From positions 4,918,501 through 4,982,500 of the forward strand of contig NZ_CP060488.1 of assembly GCF_014334015.1 (NCBI RefSeq): a DNA stretch of 64,000 nt. Reading direction: 5' to 3'. Positions 45,161-55,039 of this stretch are shown piece by piece. Below the pieces are notes generated by a model. That model was not told where the DNA came from. It saw nothing but the letters and a program-made list of their open reading frames with translations, and did no database searches. Each line of letters starts with the position of its first letter. The first letter of the stretch is position 1. The position numbers were made by a program, and so were the translations under genes. This stretch comes from Bacteroides sp. M10 (GTDB lineage Bacteria > Bacteroidota > Bacteroidia > Bacteroidales > Bacteroidaceae).

Positions 45161-46328
45161 ACTTATGACTTTCTATAGCTCGTTTTAAATGAGGAAGCAG
45201 CGACAGGGCCAGCAACGGGAAGATACAGAGTATCACAGCCGACGGCCACAGATGGATAAACCCACCGCCTCCATAGAGCATGGTTTGCATCATTTCCGTA
45301 AAATGACGGACAGGGAACAAATTGGAAGCATCCCTCACCAACGGATACATATTGGGAACCGGAAAGGTTACTCCGGACAAAGTAGCCCCCAGAGAACCTA
45401 CCATAGAAACTACGCTTATAACCAACGATATTGCCGGAAACAGCGAGAATAAAAACAGCCCTAAAGCCTGTGTTGCAATGATGAAAAGCACAGTCATGAT
45501 ATTCATTAACCACCAACTCCCCTGAAAAGGAATATGCAAAATACCAAACATGACGTAATTAGCCAACCACCCTATCAGTATATATATAATGGTATAAGGT
45601 AATAATTTACCTAAAACAGCTGTCACTATATTGCCTTTTGCAGTCGCCAGCCAATCGTCTGCTGTGCGGAACTTAATTTCAATGCCAACCGCATACACGG
45701 TAATCAACAGAATCAAAACCTGAAACAGCACAAAGAAAAAGGGCTGACTTAAATATACCGAATAATCCAGACTAGGGTTATATATCGGATGGTTATTAGC
45801 CTGTACGGGTAATAAAAAGGTGGTAATCTGATCCTGTTCTACTCCGAGTGCCACCGCTTGCATCACCACAGGAGAAAGAGCCACCGGAGCTAAGGAAGTT
45901 TCGAATGCCGCCATCAACTCACCACCTACCGACATTAATGCATAATGATAATAGTAGGAGAGTGTTGCATTCTTTCCGGTAATCGCATTCTGTTCAAATT
46001 GGGGAGGTATGGAAAGATATCCATAAATCTCTTTCTTTTGCACAGATTCACGGGCAGCTGCTTCATTTACAAAATGCTTTGTCACTTTAAAAGTTGGTAC
46101 GGCAGAAATGTTCCTGACTATCGTCCGGGAAGTAGCAGTATTATCCTGATCGACAATACCAATAGGAATGTTTTCCATCTGTCCGTTACCAAAGATCGTA
46201 GCCATAAAGAAAAGGGTGAACAATGGCAAGACAATGCAGACACCAAAATAAAGGCGCCGTGAAGTCATTCGCCGCCACTCTCTGAGCAGTACGGAACGAA
46301 AAGGGGAATATGTTTGTGATTCATCCAT
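45144..46328 (-). CDS. ABC-2 type transporter permease (first of a pair)
   Basis: A 394-residue inner-membrane protein with the same architecture as its neighbour: N-terminal helix (about 28-50), periplasmic domain (NIPIGIVDQDNTATSRTIVRNISAVPTFKV), and five C-terminal helices with TLSGVTFPVPNMYPLVRDAS and FPVRHFTEMMQTM. The two permeases probably form a heterodimer in a tripartite efflux system with the upstream HlyD and TolC proteins. It starts 22 bp after the HlyD gene and overlaps the next gene by 17 bp. Confidence 0.9.
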   Translation of the reverse strand: MDESQTYSPFRSVLLREWRRMTSRRLYFGVCIVLPLFTLFFMATIFGNGQMENIPIGIVDQDNTATSRTIVRNISAVPTFKVTKHFVNEAAARESVQKKEIYGYLSIPPQFEQNAITGKNATLSYYYHYALMSVGGELMAAFETSLAPVALSPVVMQAVALGVEQDQITTFLLPVQANNHPIYNPSLDYSVYLSQPFFFVLFQVLILLITVYAVGIEIKFRTADDWLATAKGNIVTAVLGKLLPYTIIYILIGWLANYVMFGILHIPFQGSWWLMNIMTVLFIIATQALGLFLFSLFPAISLVISVVSMVGSLGATLSGVTFPVPNMYPLVRDASNLFPVRHFTEMMQTMLYGGGGFIHLWPSAVILCIFPLLALSLLPHLKRAIESHKYENIK

Positions 46329-46350
46329 TCTCTGGTTTATTTGATGTCGA

Positions 46351-47337
46351 TTAATCTAAAGTCAATAACACGGACATGCCGGGACGCAAGTCATCCACCT
46401 TTTGGGTTGGACGGGCATGAATCTCAAAGGTACGTAAGTCATAACTTCCGGTTTGCTTGGTTGATTTCCAGGTAGCAAAACTGCCTAGCGGACTAATATA
46501 ATAGATTTTGAATTCAATATTTTTTTTACCGATAGCGGGCACGTCCGCAACAAATGTTCCGTCCATTTTAAATTGCGGCATCAGATCTTCCCGCACGTTA
46601 AGAACAACATGTATATCATCCATCACCACCAAATTCATAATGGGAGTTCCCGGTGCAACCAACTCTCCACGTTTAGGGAAGATTGTTGCTATCTGACCGT
46701 TTTCCGGAGCGATTAACCGAGCATCGACCAGCAAAGCCGAGACTTCATCCACTGTGCTTCGGGCAGCATCCACCATGCTGGCAGCAGACGCTTTATCTTC
46801 TTTTTGTGCACCATCTACAGCCATCTGATACTGTTCATAGGCAGCACGTTCGGCTGCTACAGCCGCTTTATACATAGCTTCCACTTCATCCTTTCTTTGA
46901 GAAGTAACAACACTGTCCTTATATAAAGTAAGAATACGGTTATAAGTTGTCTGGGCGAGAGTTAGATCGCTCTTCGTTTTATTCCATAATTGCAGTGCAG
47001 TAGCCACAATCTGACGACGGGTTCCGGCATCTATTTTCTTGTTCTGTTGCACTGCCACCTGTTCCAAGGCATTCACTTGTTGATACTTGGCATGTACTTC
47101 AGGGCTATTAATGACGACAAGAGTATCTCCCTGGTGTACCCAGTCTCCCTCCTGAACGAAGAAAGTGTCGATACGGCCGGGAAGTTTCCCGCTGATACGG
47201 ATTTCTGTTGCTTCAGCTTGTCCTTGCAAGACCAGCGGCTGTTTATGCATTAATATAACTCCCAGGCCGGTGAAAATACCGACAGCCAGAAGAATGATGA
47301 CAAAAGCCCATGATAGGGTTTTACTAGTTGGTTTCAT
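46351..47337 (-). CDS. HlyD-family membrane fusion protein
   Basis: A 328-residue periplasmic adaptor with an N-terminal membrane helix (about 10-30). The biotinyl-lipoyl-like segments are GRIDTFFVQEGDWVHQGDTLVVINSPE and ARLIAPENGQIATIFPKRGELVAPGTPIMNLV; between them lies a long coiled-coil hairpin (about 75-200). It matches the YbhG/YhiI type of adaptor that links ABC-2 efflux permeases to TolC. It begins 6 bp after the TolC-like gene ends and lies 22 bp before the first permease gene. Confidence 0.93.
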   Translation of the reverse strand: MKPTSKTLSWAFVIILLAVGIFTGLGVILMHKQPLVLQGQAEATEIRISGKLPGRIDTFFVQEGDWVHQGDTLVVINSPEVHAKYQQVNALEQVAVQQNKKIDAGTRRQIVATALQLWNKTKSDLTLAQTTYNRILTLYKDSVVTSQRKDEVEAMYKAAVAAERAAYEQYQMAVDGAQKEDKASAASMVDAARSTVDEVSALLVDARLIAPENGQIATIFPKRGELVAPGTPIMNLVVMDDIHVVLNVREDLMPQFKMDGTFVADVPAIGKKNIEFKIYYISPLGSFATWKSTKQTGSYDLRTFEIHARPTQKVDDLRPGMSVLLTLD

Positions 47338-47343
47338 TGTTTG

Positions 47344-48756
47344 TTACGGTTTAGGTTGATAGTTTGCAAATTGTTCCGGTGTGCCACAAAGCGAGAGTAG
47401 ATTCATTAGTGCCACATCATATTCATAATATGCTGCCAGGCGAGCCACTTTTACACTGGCAAGCATGGTTTCAGCATCAATAACTTCGGTAGAAGTTGCC
47501 ATCCCTTCTGTAAATGATTTCTTTCGGATGCGTACCAATTCTTCACTTAAAGCAATCGTTGCATTTAAAGCTTTTACATTATCCTGTGCCTTTTCCAGCT
47601 GCGTATAAAGCTTATCTACCCCAACAGCCAGATCATCACGGGCCTTCATCTGGCCTAAAGCCAGAGTTTGTTCCGTTAATTTCGATTGCCGCACTCTTTT
47701 TTCACGATCCAGTCCGTCAAAGAGGTTCCATGTAAAACCAATGCCTACCATGGTACGCGGTAATAAATTACTCTGAATACCATGCGAATACAAGGTCTGT
47801 TTTCCAAAAAGGGCTATATTCGGCAAATAGCCACTTTGAGCAATCCGCACTTCTTGTTTGGCAATATGCTGCTGCAGCTGTAATTGGTTGAGTGTATAGT
47901 TCCCACTGTTTACTGAAAGATCAAATAGCATTTTAGGTGGCAATGAATCATTCATAAAAAGGGGAGAGGTAGGAATGATATTGGCATCTGCATCCTTTTT
48001 ATTCAGCAAAACCTTTAAGGCACTTTGCACTACTGTTTCTTCTTTTCGCGCAGCTTCCAATGCACGTTTGGCTTCATCCATATTTACCTGGGCAAAAAGC
48101 CTTCCTGCTTTGTCAATCATTCCTGCTGCCTCTAATTTCAAGGCATTTTCATAATGTTTCTTCAATCCGTTGTAGGTTTCTTCACGAACCGTCACAATTT
48201 GTTGTGCCAGTCGAAGCCCATAATAGCTTTCAACCAATAAACTTTGCTGATTGGCCGATACCTGTGCCCGACTTTCCCGTGCCAGATCGACCATCGTTCT
48301 TCCGATGTTGGTGGCATGAAAACGCTTACCACCGGAAAAGAGTACCCACTCGGCTGATAAATCAACAGTTGTCAAATTTCTTGGAGTCAAAGGAAATATA
48401 AGGGTATTTGCCCCAATTTGATCCAGTATAGACGAAATGATCTGGTCATCCGGAATAATCGAATGTACAAAGTCTTTAGCCGGATCGGTAAACTGCGATA
48501 AAGGCTGTTTAACTTCGATCTTCTCCGACATGTGTACAAACGCACCTGTAGACTGAAGACTGGGATACCAGAAAGCATTCAACTTATCACGTTCAGCCTT
48601 CGCAATCTCAATACTCTTATCCGCTATTTTCAGACTCTGATTTCCTTGATTCAACAGATGCAGTGATTCTTCGAAACTTAATGGTGTCTGTGCATCTATC
48701 TGACCGATGGAAAAATACAAAGTCAATAGTATACAAAGTCGCTTATTTTTTTTCAT
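47344..48756 (-). CDS. TolC-family outer-membrane efflux protein
   Basis: A 470-residue protein with a signal peptide (1-22). Two repeats of the outer-membrane efflux fold: long helices (SLKIADKSIEIAKAERDKLNAFWYPSLQ; QQHIAKQEVRIAQSGYLPNIALFG) with short beta segments (GIGFTWNLFDGLDREKRVRQ). It forms the exit duct of a tripartite pump. First gene of the four-gene operon, with no exact -7 box found upstream; its long 5' region contains palindrome array D. Confidence 0.93.
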   Translation of the reverse strand: MKKNKRLCILLTLYFSIGQIDAQTPLSFEESLHLLNQGNQSLKIADKSIEIAKAERDKLNAFWYPSLQSTGAFVHMSEKIEVKQPLSQFTDPAKDFVHSIIPDDQIISSILDQIGANTLIFPLTPRNLTTVDLSAEWVLFSGGKRFHATNIGRTMVDLARESRAQVSANQQSLLVESYYGLRLAQQIVTVREETYNGLKKHYENALKLEAAGMIDKAGRLFAQVNMDEAKRALEAARKEETVVQSALKVLLNKKDADANIIPTSPLFMNDSLPPKMLFDLSVNSGNYTLNQLQLQQHIAKQEVRIAQSGYLPNIALFGKQTLYSHGIQSNLLPRTMVGIGFTWNLFDGLDREKRVRQSKLTEQTLALGQMKARDDLAVGVDKLYTQLEKAQDNVKALNATIALSEELVRIRKKSFTEGMATSTEVIDAETMLASVKVARLAAYYEYDVALMNLLSLCGTPEQFANYQPKP

Positions 48757-49024
48757 ACTGGTTAGGTTATATCTGAATTTGAGATATTCTAACAGATGAA
48801 AAGAGAGGTTTGTTCATCAGAAAGAATATAGCAATACAACAAAAGAAGGTTTCAGCGCTCTTTTATAAGATGTTCTATTTTTCATCTTCTCTTTGAATCA
48901 TGCTTGTGTCATTTCTATCAGATAGAAAAAATGATGCATAAAATAATGCAAGTATATGCAATAAACGTGTTGTTTATGGATATAAACTACTGGAATATAC
49001 AAAATATAAATGCATATTGGAGTT

Positions 49025-49107
49025 GTTTCTTTAAATGAAAAGCTCCGTTCCTTTAAATGGAACCAACCGTTGGTCGGTGAGAAACGTGTTTTTCCTTTAA
49101 AAGCAAG
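49025..49107. repeat. 22-bp-period palindrome array D (four units)
   Basis: 17-bp near-palindromes start at 49025, 49047, 49069 and 49091 (GTTTCTTTAAATGAAAA, GTTCCTTTAAATGGAAC, GTTGGTCGGTGAGAAAC, TTTCCTTTAAAAGCAAG) with 5-bp spacers. Units 1 and 2 differ by a paired T-A for C-G change at positions 4/14. Less regular than arrays A-C, but the period is the same. Confidence 0.65.
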
Positions 49108-49479
49108 CTCCCAAACAGCTCATAAAGCTTCCGTTTGTTTCCAAATCTTGTTTATTTTGCTAGAAACTAAATATGTCAATTTGAAATAATATAAGCAACT
49201 TTGTTCTCACATATTCAATATTCACGCTCTATTTAGAACCTAGTGATAGATTATCCACTAAAATAGTTTATATCTGAATCTTATTAACCAGAAATCCTGA
49301 AGTTTTTTCTATAGTGACTATCGTCAATCTGTATATTTTTAATTATACGGGTTACTAATATGCGTTTTTTCATATCCGGTTGTTTTTTCATCAAAACAAA
49401 AGAATTGAAGAGACTTTGATTTCACTTTTTTCTTGCATTAAAATTTCTGCGATTTTATTTGAGATATAAAAATTATGTT

Positions 49480-49487
49480 TACCTTTG
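49480..49487 (+). promoter_or_regulatory. -7 box (TACCTTTG) for tRNA-Gly
   Basis: An exact TAnnTTTG 46 bp before the tRNA, with a TTTG (49458-49461) 18 bp upstream as a possible -33 box. Confidence 0.65.
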
Positions 49488-49533
49488 CATCACCATTTCA
49501 TAAGGCTTTTGAGTCGAGAAATGCAGTAAATAT

Positions 49534-49606
49534 GCGGTAATAGCTCAGTTGGTAGAGCACTAGCTTCCCAAGCTGGGGGTCGCGAGTTCGAGCCTCGTTT
49601 ACCGCT
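49534..49606 (+). tRNA. tRNA-Gly (anticodon CCC)
   Basis: A 73-nt cloverleaf. The acceptor stem GCGGTAA pairs with TTACCGC; D arm GCTCAGTTGGTAGAGC; anticodon stem CTAGC/GCTGG with loop TTCCCAA, giving anticodon CCC at 49567-49569, which reads GGG (Gly); T arm GCGAG-TTCGAGC-CTCGT; discriminator T. CCA is not encoded. A promoter lies upstream and a terminator downstream, so it is transcribed alone. Confidence 0.95.
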
Positions 49607-49612
49607 CTTTTG

Positions 49613-49655
49613 AAAATCAGGTGGTTATCTTAAATAAACTGCCTGATTTTTTATT
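49613..49655 (+). terminator. Terminator of the tRNA-Gly gene
   Basis: The stem AAAATCAGG with CCTGATTTT, a 20-nt loop, then TTATTTTT. Confidence 0.8.
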
Positions 49656-49744
49656 TTTCAAGTCCCCTTTTCTATGGTTTTATCTATTATCGGACAAAAC
49701 CTAAACTGAACATATTGTAGAATAACCCCAATTGAATAACCAAT

Positions 49745-50173
49745 ATGGCTAAAAAAATAGAGAAATATCTCCCCGTAGATTACAGTGACAGTTTTTCCAT
49801 AGAAGTTACAGAAAACCATCTGTCTCCTAAAAATATTATTTTAAAAGTCTTTGCTCATAACCCCGCTTGGCTCCGAATGTTGTATGCAATAAGGGCCTGT
49901 TTAGTCAAACCTTTCGGTATAGAAACTAAAGCTATTGAAAGTGAAGAACTTATTATAGAGGAAGACAAGCAAGAAGCAATTATGAGAAAAGACGATAAAC
50001 ATTTATTGTTTTATGTCGATATTTTCATTACGCCATTGGAAACAGGAAAACAAATGATTGAGGTCACCACATTAGTAAAATACCATAATTGGGTAGGAAA
50101 AGCTTATTTCTTTTGTATAAAACCTTTTCATCGGGTCATAGTACCTTTAGTTCTCAAAAAGGCGCTATGCTGA
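49745..50173 (+). CDS. DUF2867 family protein
   Basis: A 142-residue cytosolic protein. The pattern VDYSDSFSIEV, NPAWLRMLYAIRACLVKPFGI and the C-terminal KAYFFCIKPFHRVIVPLVLKKAL match DUF2867, a SRPBCC-like small-domain family of unknown function found alone or fused to NAD-binding domains. No -7 box with an exact match was found; it stands alone between the tRNA and proS. Confidence 0.78.
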   Translation: MAKKIEKYLPVDYSDSFSIEVTENHLSPKNIILKVFAHNPAWLRMLYAIRACLVKPFGIETKAIESEELIIEEDKQEAIMRKDDKHLLFYVDIFITPLETGKQMIEVTTLVKYHNWVGKAYFFCIKPFHRVIVPLVLKKALC

Positions 50174-50255
50174 ACAACCACAGTCGCGGATGCAACTATA
50201 TAACGAATATGAAAAATGAGATATGTAATATAGAAGCACATGACTTTAGAAAATT

Positions 50256-50290
50256 AATGCATGAAGAATAGGGCAGTTCATGCATTTTTC
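50256..50290 (+). terminator. Terminator just before the proS promoter
   Basis: The stem AATGCATGAA with TTCATGCATT, an 11-nt loop, then TTT. It ends 2 bp before the proS -7 box and insulates proS from upstream reading. Confidence 0.75.
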
Positions 50291-50291
50291 G

Positions 50292-50299
50292 TATTTTTG
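50292..50299 (+). promoter_or_regulatory. -7 box (TATTTTTG) for proS
   Basis: An exact TAnnTTTG, 44 bp upstream of the proS ATG. Confidence 0.65.
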
Positions 50300-50343
50300 C
50301 ACCCTGTTTTAACACTCAAGAAAACTTTAAATAGAAAAATATA

Positions 50344-51837
<1,494 letters not shown>

Positions 51838-51859
51838 ATAGAAATTGTATATCATTATA

Positions 51860-51904
51860 AAAAGGATGAAAGCGATTGAATCGCTTTCATCCTTTTCTTT
51901 TTTC
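51860..51904 (+). terminator. Terminator of proS
   Basis: A perfect 17-bp stem, AAAAGGATGAAAGCGAT with ATCGCTTTCATCCTTTT, a 3-nt loop and a T-rich tail. Confidence 0.93.
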
Positions 51905-51976
51905 CTTCCATTTCAGTTTTATTTCAGAAATATCCCTTTTCTTTGCAGTATGTAAAAAAGAAAGGAGAACAAAATT

Positions 51977-52654
51977 ATGAAGATATTGATTGTAGAAGAC
52001 GAACCCTCTTTGAGAGAACTGATTCAATGTTCGCTTGAAAAAGAACGTTACGTGGTAGAAACAGCCAGTGACTTCAATTCTGCTTTACGCAAAATAGAAG
52101 ATTACGACTATGATTGTATCTTATTGGACATCATGCTGCCGGACGGAAGCGGACTTGATCTTCTTGAACGATTGAAAGCGCTCCATAAACGGGAAAATGT
52201 GATTATTATTTCCGCCAAAGACTCCCTGGAAGACAAAGTCTTGGGATTGGAGCTCGGGGCGGATGATTATTTGCCGAAACCCTTTCATCTGGTTGAATTA
52301 AACGCACGTATTAAAAGCGTGATTCGCCGTCATCAGCACGATGGAGAAATTGATATCCGCCAAGGCAATGTACGGATAGAACCGGATAAATATCGTGTCT
52401 TTGTGAATGATCTGGAAGTGGAACTAAATAGAAAAGAGTATGATATCCTATTATATTTCATCAACCGCCCCGGAAGATTAATCAATAAAAATACCTTGGC
52501 CGAATCTGTATGGGGAGATCATATCGATCAGGTTGATAATTTTGATTTCATATATGCGCAAATCAAGAATCTTCGCAAAAAGCTCAAAGATTCCGGTGCA
52601 ACGATTGAAATCAAAGCGGTTTATGGATTTGGATATAAAATGGTGGTAGAATAA
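51977..52654 (+). CDS. OmpR-family response regulator
   Basis: A 225-residue DNA-binding response regulator. The receiver has acidic residues ED near 7-8, phospho-acceptor Asp51 (LLDIMLPDGSG), and Lys101 (LPKPF). The winged-helix output domain (about 130-225) has ELNRKEYDILLYFINRPGRLINKNTLAESVWG and the recognition region FIYAQIKNLRKKL. The kinase gene follows after 21 bp. Targets are unknown; ABC transporter and PepSY-like genes are nearby but on separate transcripts. Confidence 0.95.
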   Translation: MKILIVEDEPSLRELIQCSLEKERYVVETASDFNSALRKIEDYDYDCILLDIMLPDGSGLDLLERLKALHKRENVIIISAKDSLEDKVLGLELGADDYLPKPFHLVELNARIKSVIRRHQHDGEIDIRQGNVRIEPDKYRVFVNDLEVELNRKEYDILLYFINRPGRLINKNTLAESVWGDHIDQVDNFDFIYAQIKNLRKKLKDSGATIEIKAVYGFGYKMVVE

Positions 52655-52675
52655 AAAAGAAAGAGATTATTGTCC

Positions 52676-53950
52676 ATGAAATTAATATATTACATCATTC
52701 TTCGTATTACACTTGCTCTGACCCTTATACTGACGGTCTGGGCTATCTTCTTTTATGTTACGATGATCGATGAAGTCAACGATGAAGTGGATGACGCTTT
52801 GGAAGATTATTCGGAAACCATCATTATACGGGCATTGGCAGGAGAGGAGCTACCTTCTAAAACCAATGGATCCAACAATCAATATTATATGATGGAAGTA
52901 AGTAAAGAGTATGCGGAAAGCCGGGAGGATATTCAGTATAAAGACTCTATGGTATACATTGAAGAAAAAGGAGAGACCGAGCCGGCACGTATTCTTACTA
53001 CTATCTTTAAAGACGATGAAGGACGATACCACGAACTGACAGTATCGACCCCCAGCATTGAAAAAGATGATTTGAGAGATGCCATCCAGGTGTGGATTAT
53101 ATTTCTATATGTAGCTTTATTATTCTGCATTATTATCATTTCCGTATGGGTATTTTACCGGAATATGCGACCGCTCTATGTACTTCTACACTGGCTGGAC
53201 GGTTATCAAACAGGAAAAAGAAATAAACCTTTGAGTAACGATACTCAAATCACAGAATTCCGGAAATTAAACGAGGCTGCCATTCGTTATGTGGAACGTA
53301 CAGAGCAGATGTTCGAACAACAAAAACAGTTTATCGGAAATGCTTCACACGAGATACAAACTCCACTTGCTATCTGCCGTAACCGATTGGAAATGTTGAT
53401 GGAAGATGATTCGCTATCAGAAAAACAACTGGAAGAACTGATGAAAACGCATCAGACTTTAGAATACATCACTAAATTAAACAAATCCCTGTTATTGCTT
53501 TCCAAGATTGATAATGGTCAGTTTACGGATACCAAAGAATTGGAACTTAATGTACTCCTCAAACAATATCTGCAAGATTACGAAGAAGTTTATGATTATC
53601 GCAACATAGAAGTCACGATAGATGAACAAGGCGTTTTTAAGGTGAAAATGAACGAATCTCTGGCTGTTGCTTTACTCACTAACCTCCTGAAAAATGCATT
53701 TGTACATAATATTGACGGGGGACATATCCGAATCACCATTACTAAGAACGGTATTACTTTCCGAAATTCGGGAGTGGAACATCCGCTAGACAAGGAACAT
53801 ATCTTCGAACGTTTCTATCAGGGTAGTAAAAAAGAAGGATCTACAGGGCTGGGATTAGCTATAGCCGATTCCATCTGTCGTTTGCAACATCTGAATATAA
53901 AATATTACTTCGAGCAGAATGAACATTGCTTCGAGATTTCCCAATCATAA
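52676..53950 (+). CDS. Sensor histidine kinase
   Basis: A 424-residue inner-membrane kinase starting at ATG 52676 (MKLIYYIILRITLALTLIL); a TTG two codons earlier is less likely. Two membrane helices (about 5-27 and 140-163) enclose a periplasmic sensor domain of about 110 residues. The HisKA domain has His225 in ASHEIQTPL; the HATPase has NLLKNAFVHN and GSTGLGLAIADSI. It partners the response regulator 21 bp upstream. The signal is unknown. Confidence 0.94.
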   Translation: MKLIYYIILRITLALTLILTVWAIFFYVTMIDEVNDEVDDALEDYSETIIIRALAGEELPSKTNGSNNQYYMMEVSKEYAESREDIQYKDSMVYIEEKGETEPARILTTIFKDDEGRYHELTVSTPSIEKDDLRDAIQVWIIFLYVALLFCIIIISVWVFYRNMRPLYVLLHWLDGYQTGKRNKPLSNDTQITEFRKLNEAAIRYVERTEQMFEQQKQFIGNASHEIQTPLAICRNRLEMLMEDDSLSEKQLEELMKTHQTLEYITKLNKSLLLLSKIDNGQFTDTKELELNVLLKQYLQDYEEVYDYRNIEVTIDEQGVFKVKMNESLAVALLTNLLKNAFVHNIDGGHIRITITKNGITFRNSGVEHPLDKEHIFERFYQGSKKEGSTGLGLAIADSICRLQHLNIKYYFEQNEHCFEISQS

Positions 53951-53971
53951 GATTCACCCTGAAAACAAACA

Positions 53972-54062
53972 CAGAGGACACGGATTTAAAGTGAACGACC
54001 TGTCGGTTATCATAAACCAATTTGTCAGGTATATCCATTCACCTGTTTCTCCGTGTCCTCTG
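53972..54062. terminator. Long inverted repeat between convergent genes
   Basis: A perfect 13-bp repeat, CAGAGGACACGGA (53972-53984) and TCCGTGTCCTCTG (54050-54062), encloses a second short inverted pair ACCTG/CAGGT. It lies between the kinase gene and the convergent ABC permease gene; it could be a bidirectional terminator or a dispersed repeat. Confidence 0.55.
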
Positions 54063-54082
54063 CGTCTTTTATAGTGAGCAAG

Positions 54083-55039
54083 TTATCGGGATCGTATTTC
54101 TCTCCTCATAAACATGATATAAGAAATAGCGAAGCAAATAACCGTTGCCGCAATCAATCCGGTCAGTTGTGGCCATACAACTAAAAGACTTTGTCCCAAT
54201 GGGAGCGGACTGGGGATAGCTCCCTGTACCTGTTCCATAGTCAATGGCCCCAAACTTCTGACAGAAGGCATCAATAATGTGGTGGTAGCTTCATTAAACA
54301 GTTCACTCGGCGCCAAACGCATCAACCCTAGAATAAACTTCTGATAACTGATAATCTGATAAGGTGATGCCATCTGTGACGGACTCAATCCTTTTGCCAC
54401 CAAATTAACAATCATGGTATAGAATACGCTAAAAAACAGCCAAACGGCCACAGATGCTAATGCAGAAGTCGCTGCCTGACGGAAACGGAGCGAAAACAGA
54501 ATAGCCAGATTCAACCAGAATGCTACATAAAAGATACTGGTAATAATGAAGAAAACAATTCTCCAAAACTCTTCTGCCGTAGGAGGAATGCCAATAGCAA
54601 TCAGCCCACATCCCATCACCAGAAAGCCCAATACAAACAACATGATACCTATCACAATCAAAGCAGCCACAAACTTCGCATTGATAATGCAATCGCGATG
54701 AATAGGCTGGGACAGCATACGGCTCAATGTTCCTTTATTTTGTTCGGAATTGACTGCATCAAATCCCAAAGCGATTCCCAATAGGGGCCCTAAGAAGTTA
54801 ATAAACAGCACAAAAGAGGGGAGAGTCCCATCTGAAACCGTAAACAACTTCAAGAAAAGAAACGAACCGTCCGGATCATTAGGTTTGATGGCTTCACTAA
54901 TATTGGTGAGTGCTGTATATAGCGACCCCATACAGGTAAGTGCTATAATACCTATTAGTATAATAAAACGCCAACTTTTGACATGATCGGAAATTTCCTT
55001 GTTGACGATAACCCAAAAAGGATGATTGACTTTATTCAT
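54083..55039 (-). CDS. ABC-2 type transporter permease
   Basis: A 318-residue inner-membrane protein with six helices (about 25-45, 75-95, 125-150, 160-185, 195-215, 290-312). Motifs DAVNSEQNKGTLSRMLSQPIHRDCII and FWRIVFFIITSIFYVAFWLNLAILFSLRFRQAATS match NosY/GldF-type permeases. The start at 55039 (MNKVNHPFW) overlaps the ATPase stop codon by 8 bp, with GGAGGAGAAAGA just upstream; an in-frame ATG at 55060 is less likely. It works with the ATPase upstream; the substrate is unknown. Confidence 0.9.
   Translation of the reverse strand: MNKVNHPFWVIVNKEISDHVKSWRFIILIGIIALTCMGSLYTALTNISEAIKPNDPDGSFLFLKLFTVSDGTLPSFVLFINFLGPLLGIALGFDAVNSEQNKGTLSRMLSQPIHRDCIINAKFVAALIVIGIMLFVLGFLVMGCGLIAIGIPPTAEEFWRIVFFIITSIFYVAFWLNLAILFSLRFRQAATSALASVAVWLFFSVFYTMIVNLVAKGLSPSQMASPYQIISYQKFILGLMRLAPSELFNEATTTLLMPSVRSLGPLTMEQVQGAIPSPLPLGQSLLVVWPQLTGLIAATVICFAISYIMFMRREIRSR

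Larger units (their letters stand above)
48757..49533. other. 777-bp intergenic region between efflux operon and tRNA
   Basis: No supported gene. Contents: an ATAAAC-N5-GTTTAT inverted repeat (48961-48977), palindrome array D (49025-49107), a lone ATAGTGACTAT-like motif near 49314, and the -7 box of the tRNA gene at 49480. It is A+T-rich throughout. A 35-codon frame at 48931 runs into the array and is not convincing. Confidence 0.65.

Noticed and set aside
48931..49038. 35-codon frame in the region upstream of the efflux operon
   Set aside because: Low-complexity composition, runs into palindrome array D, and has no promoter or recognisable domain.
49314..49328. Single ATAGTGACTAT-like motif as a fifth array
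   Set aside because: Only one imperfect copy, with no neighbours at 22-bp spacing.
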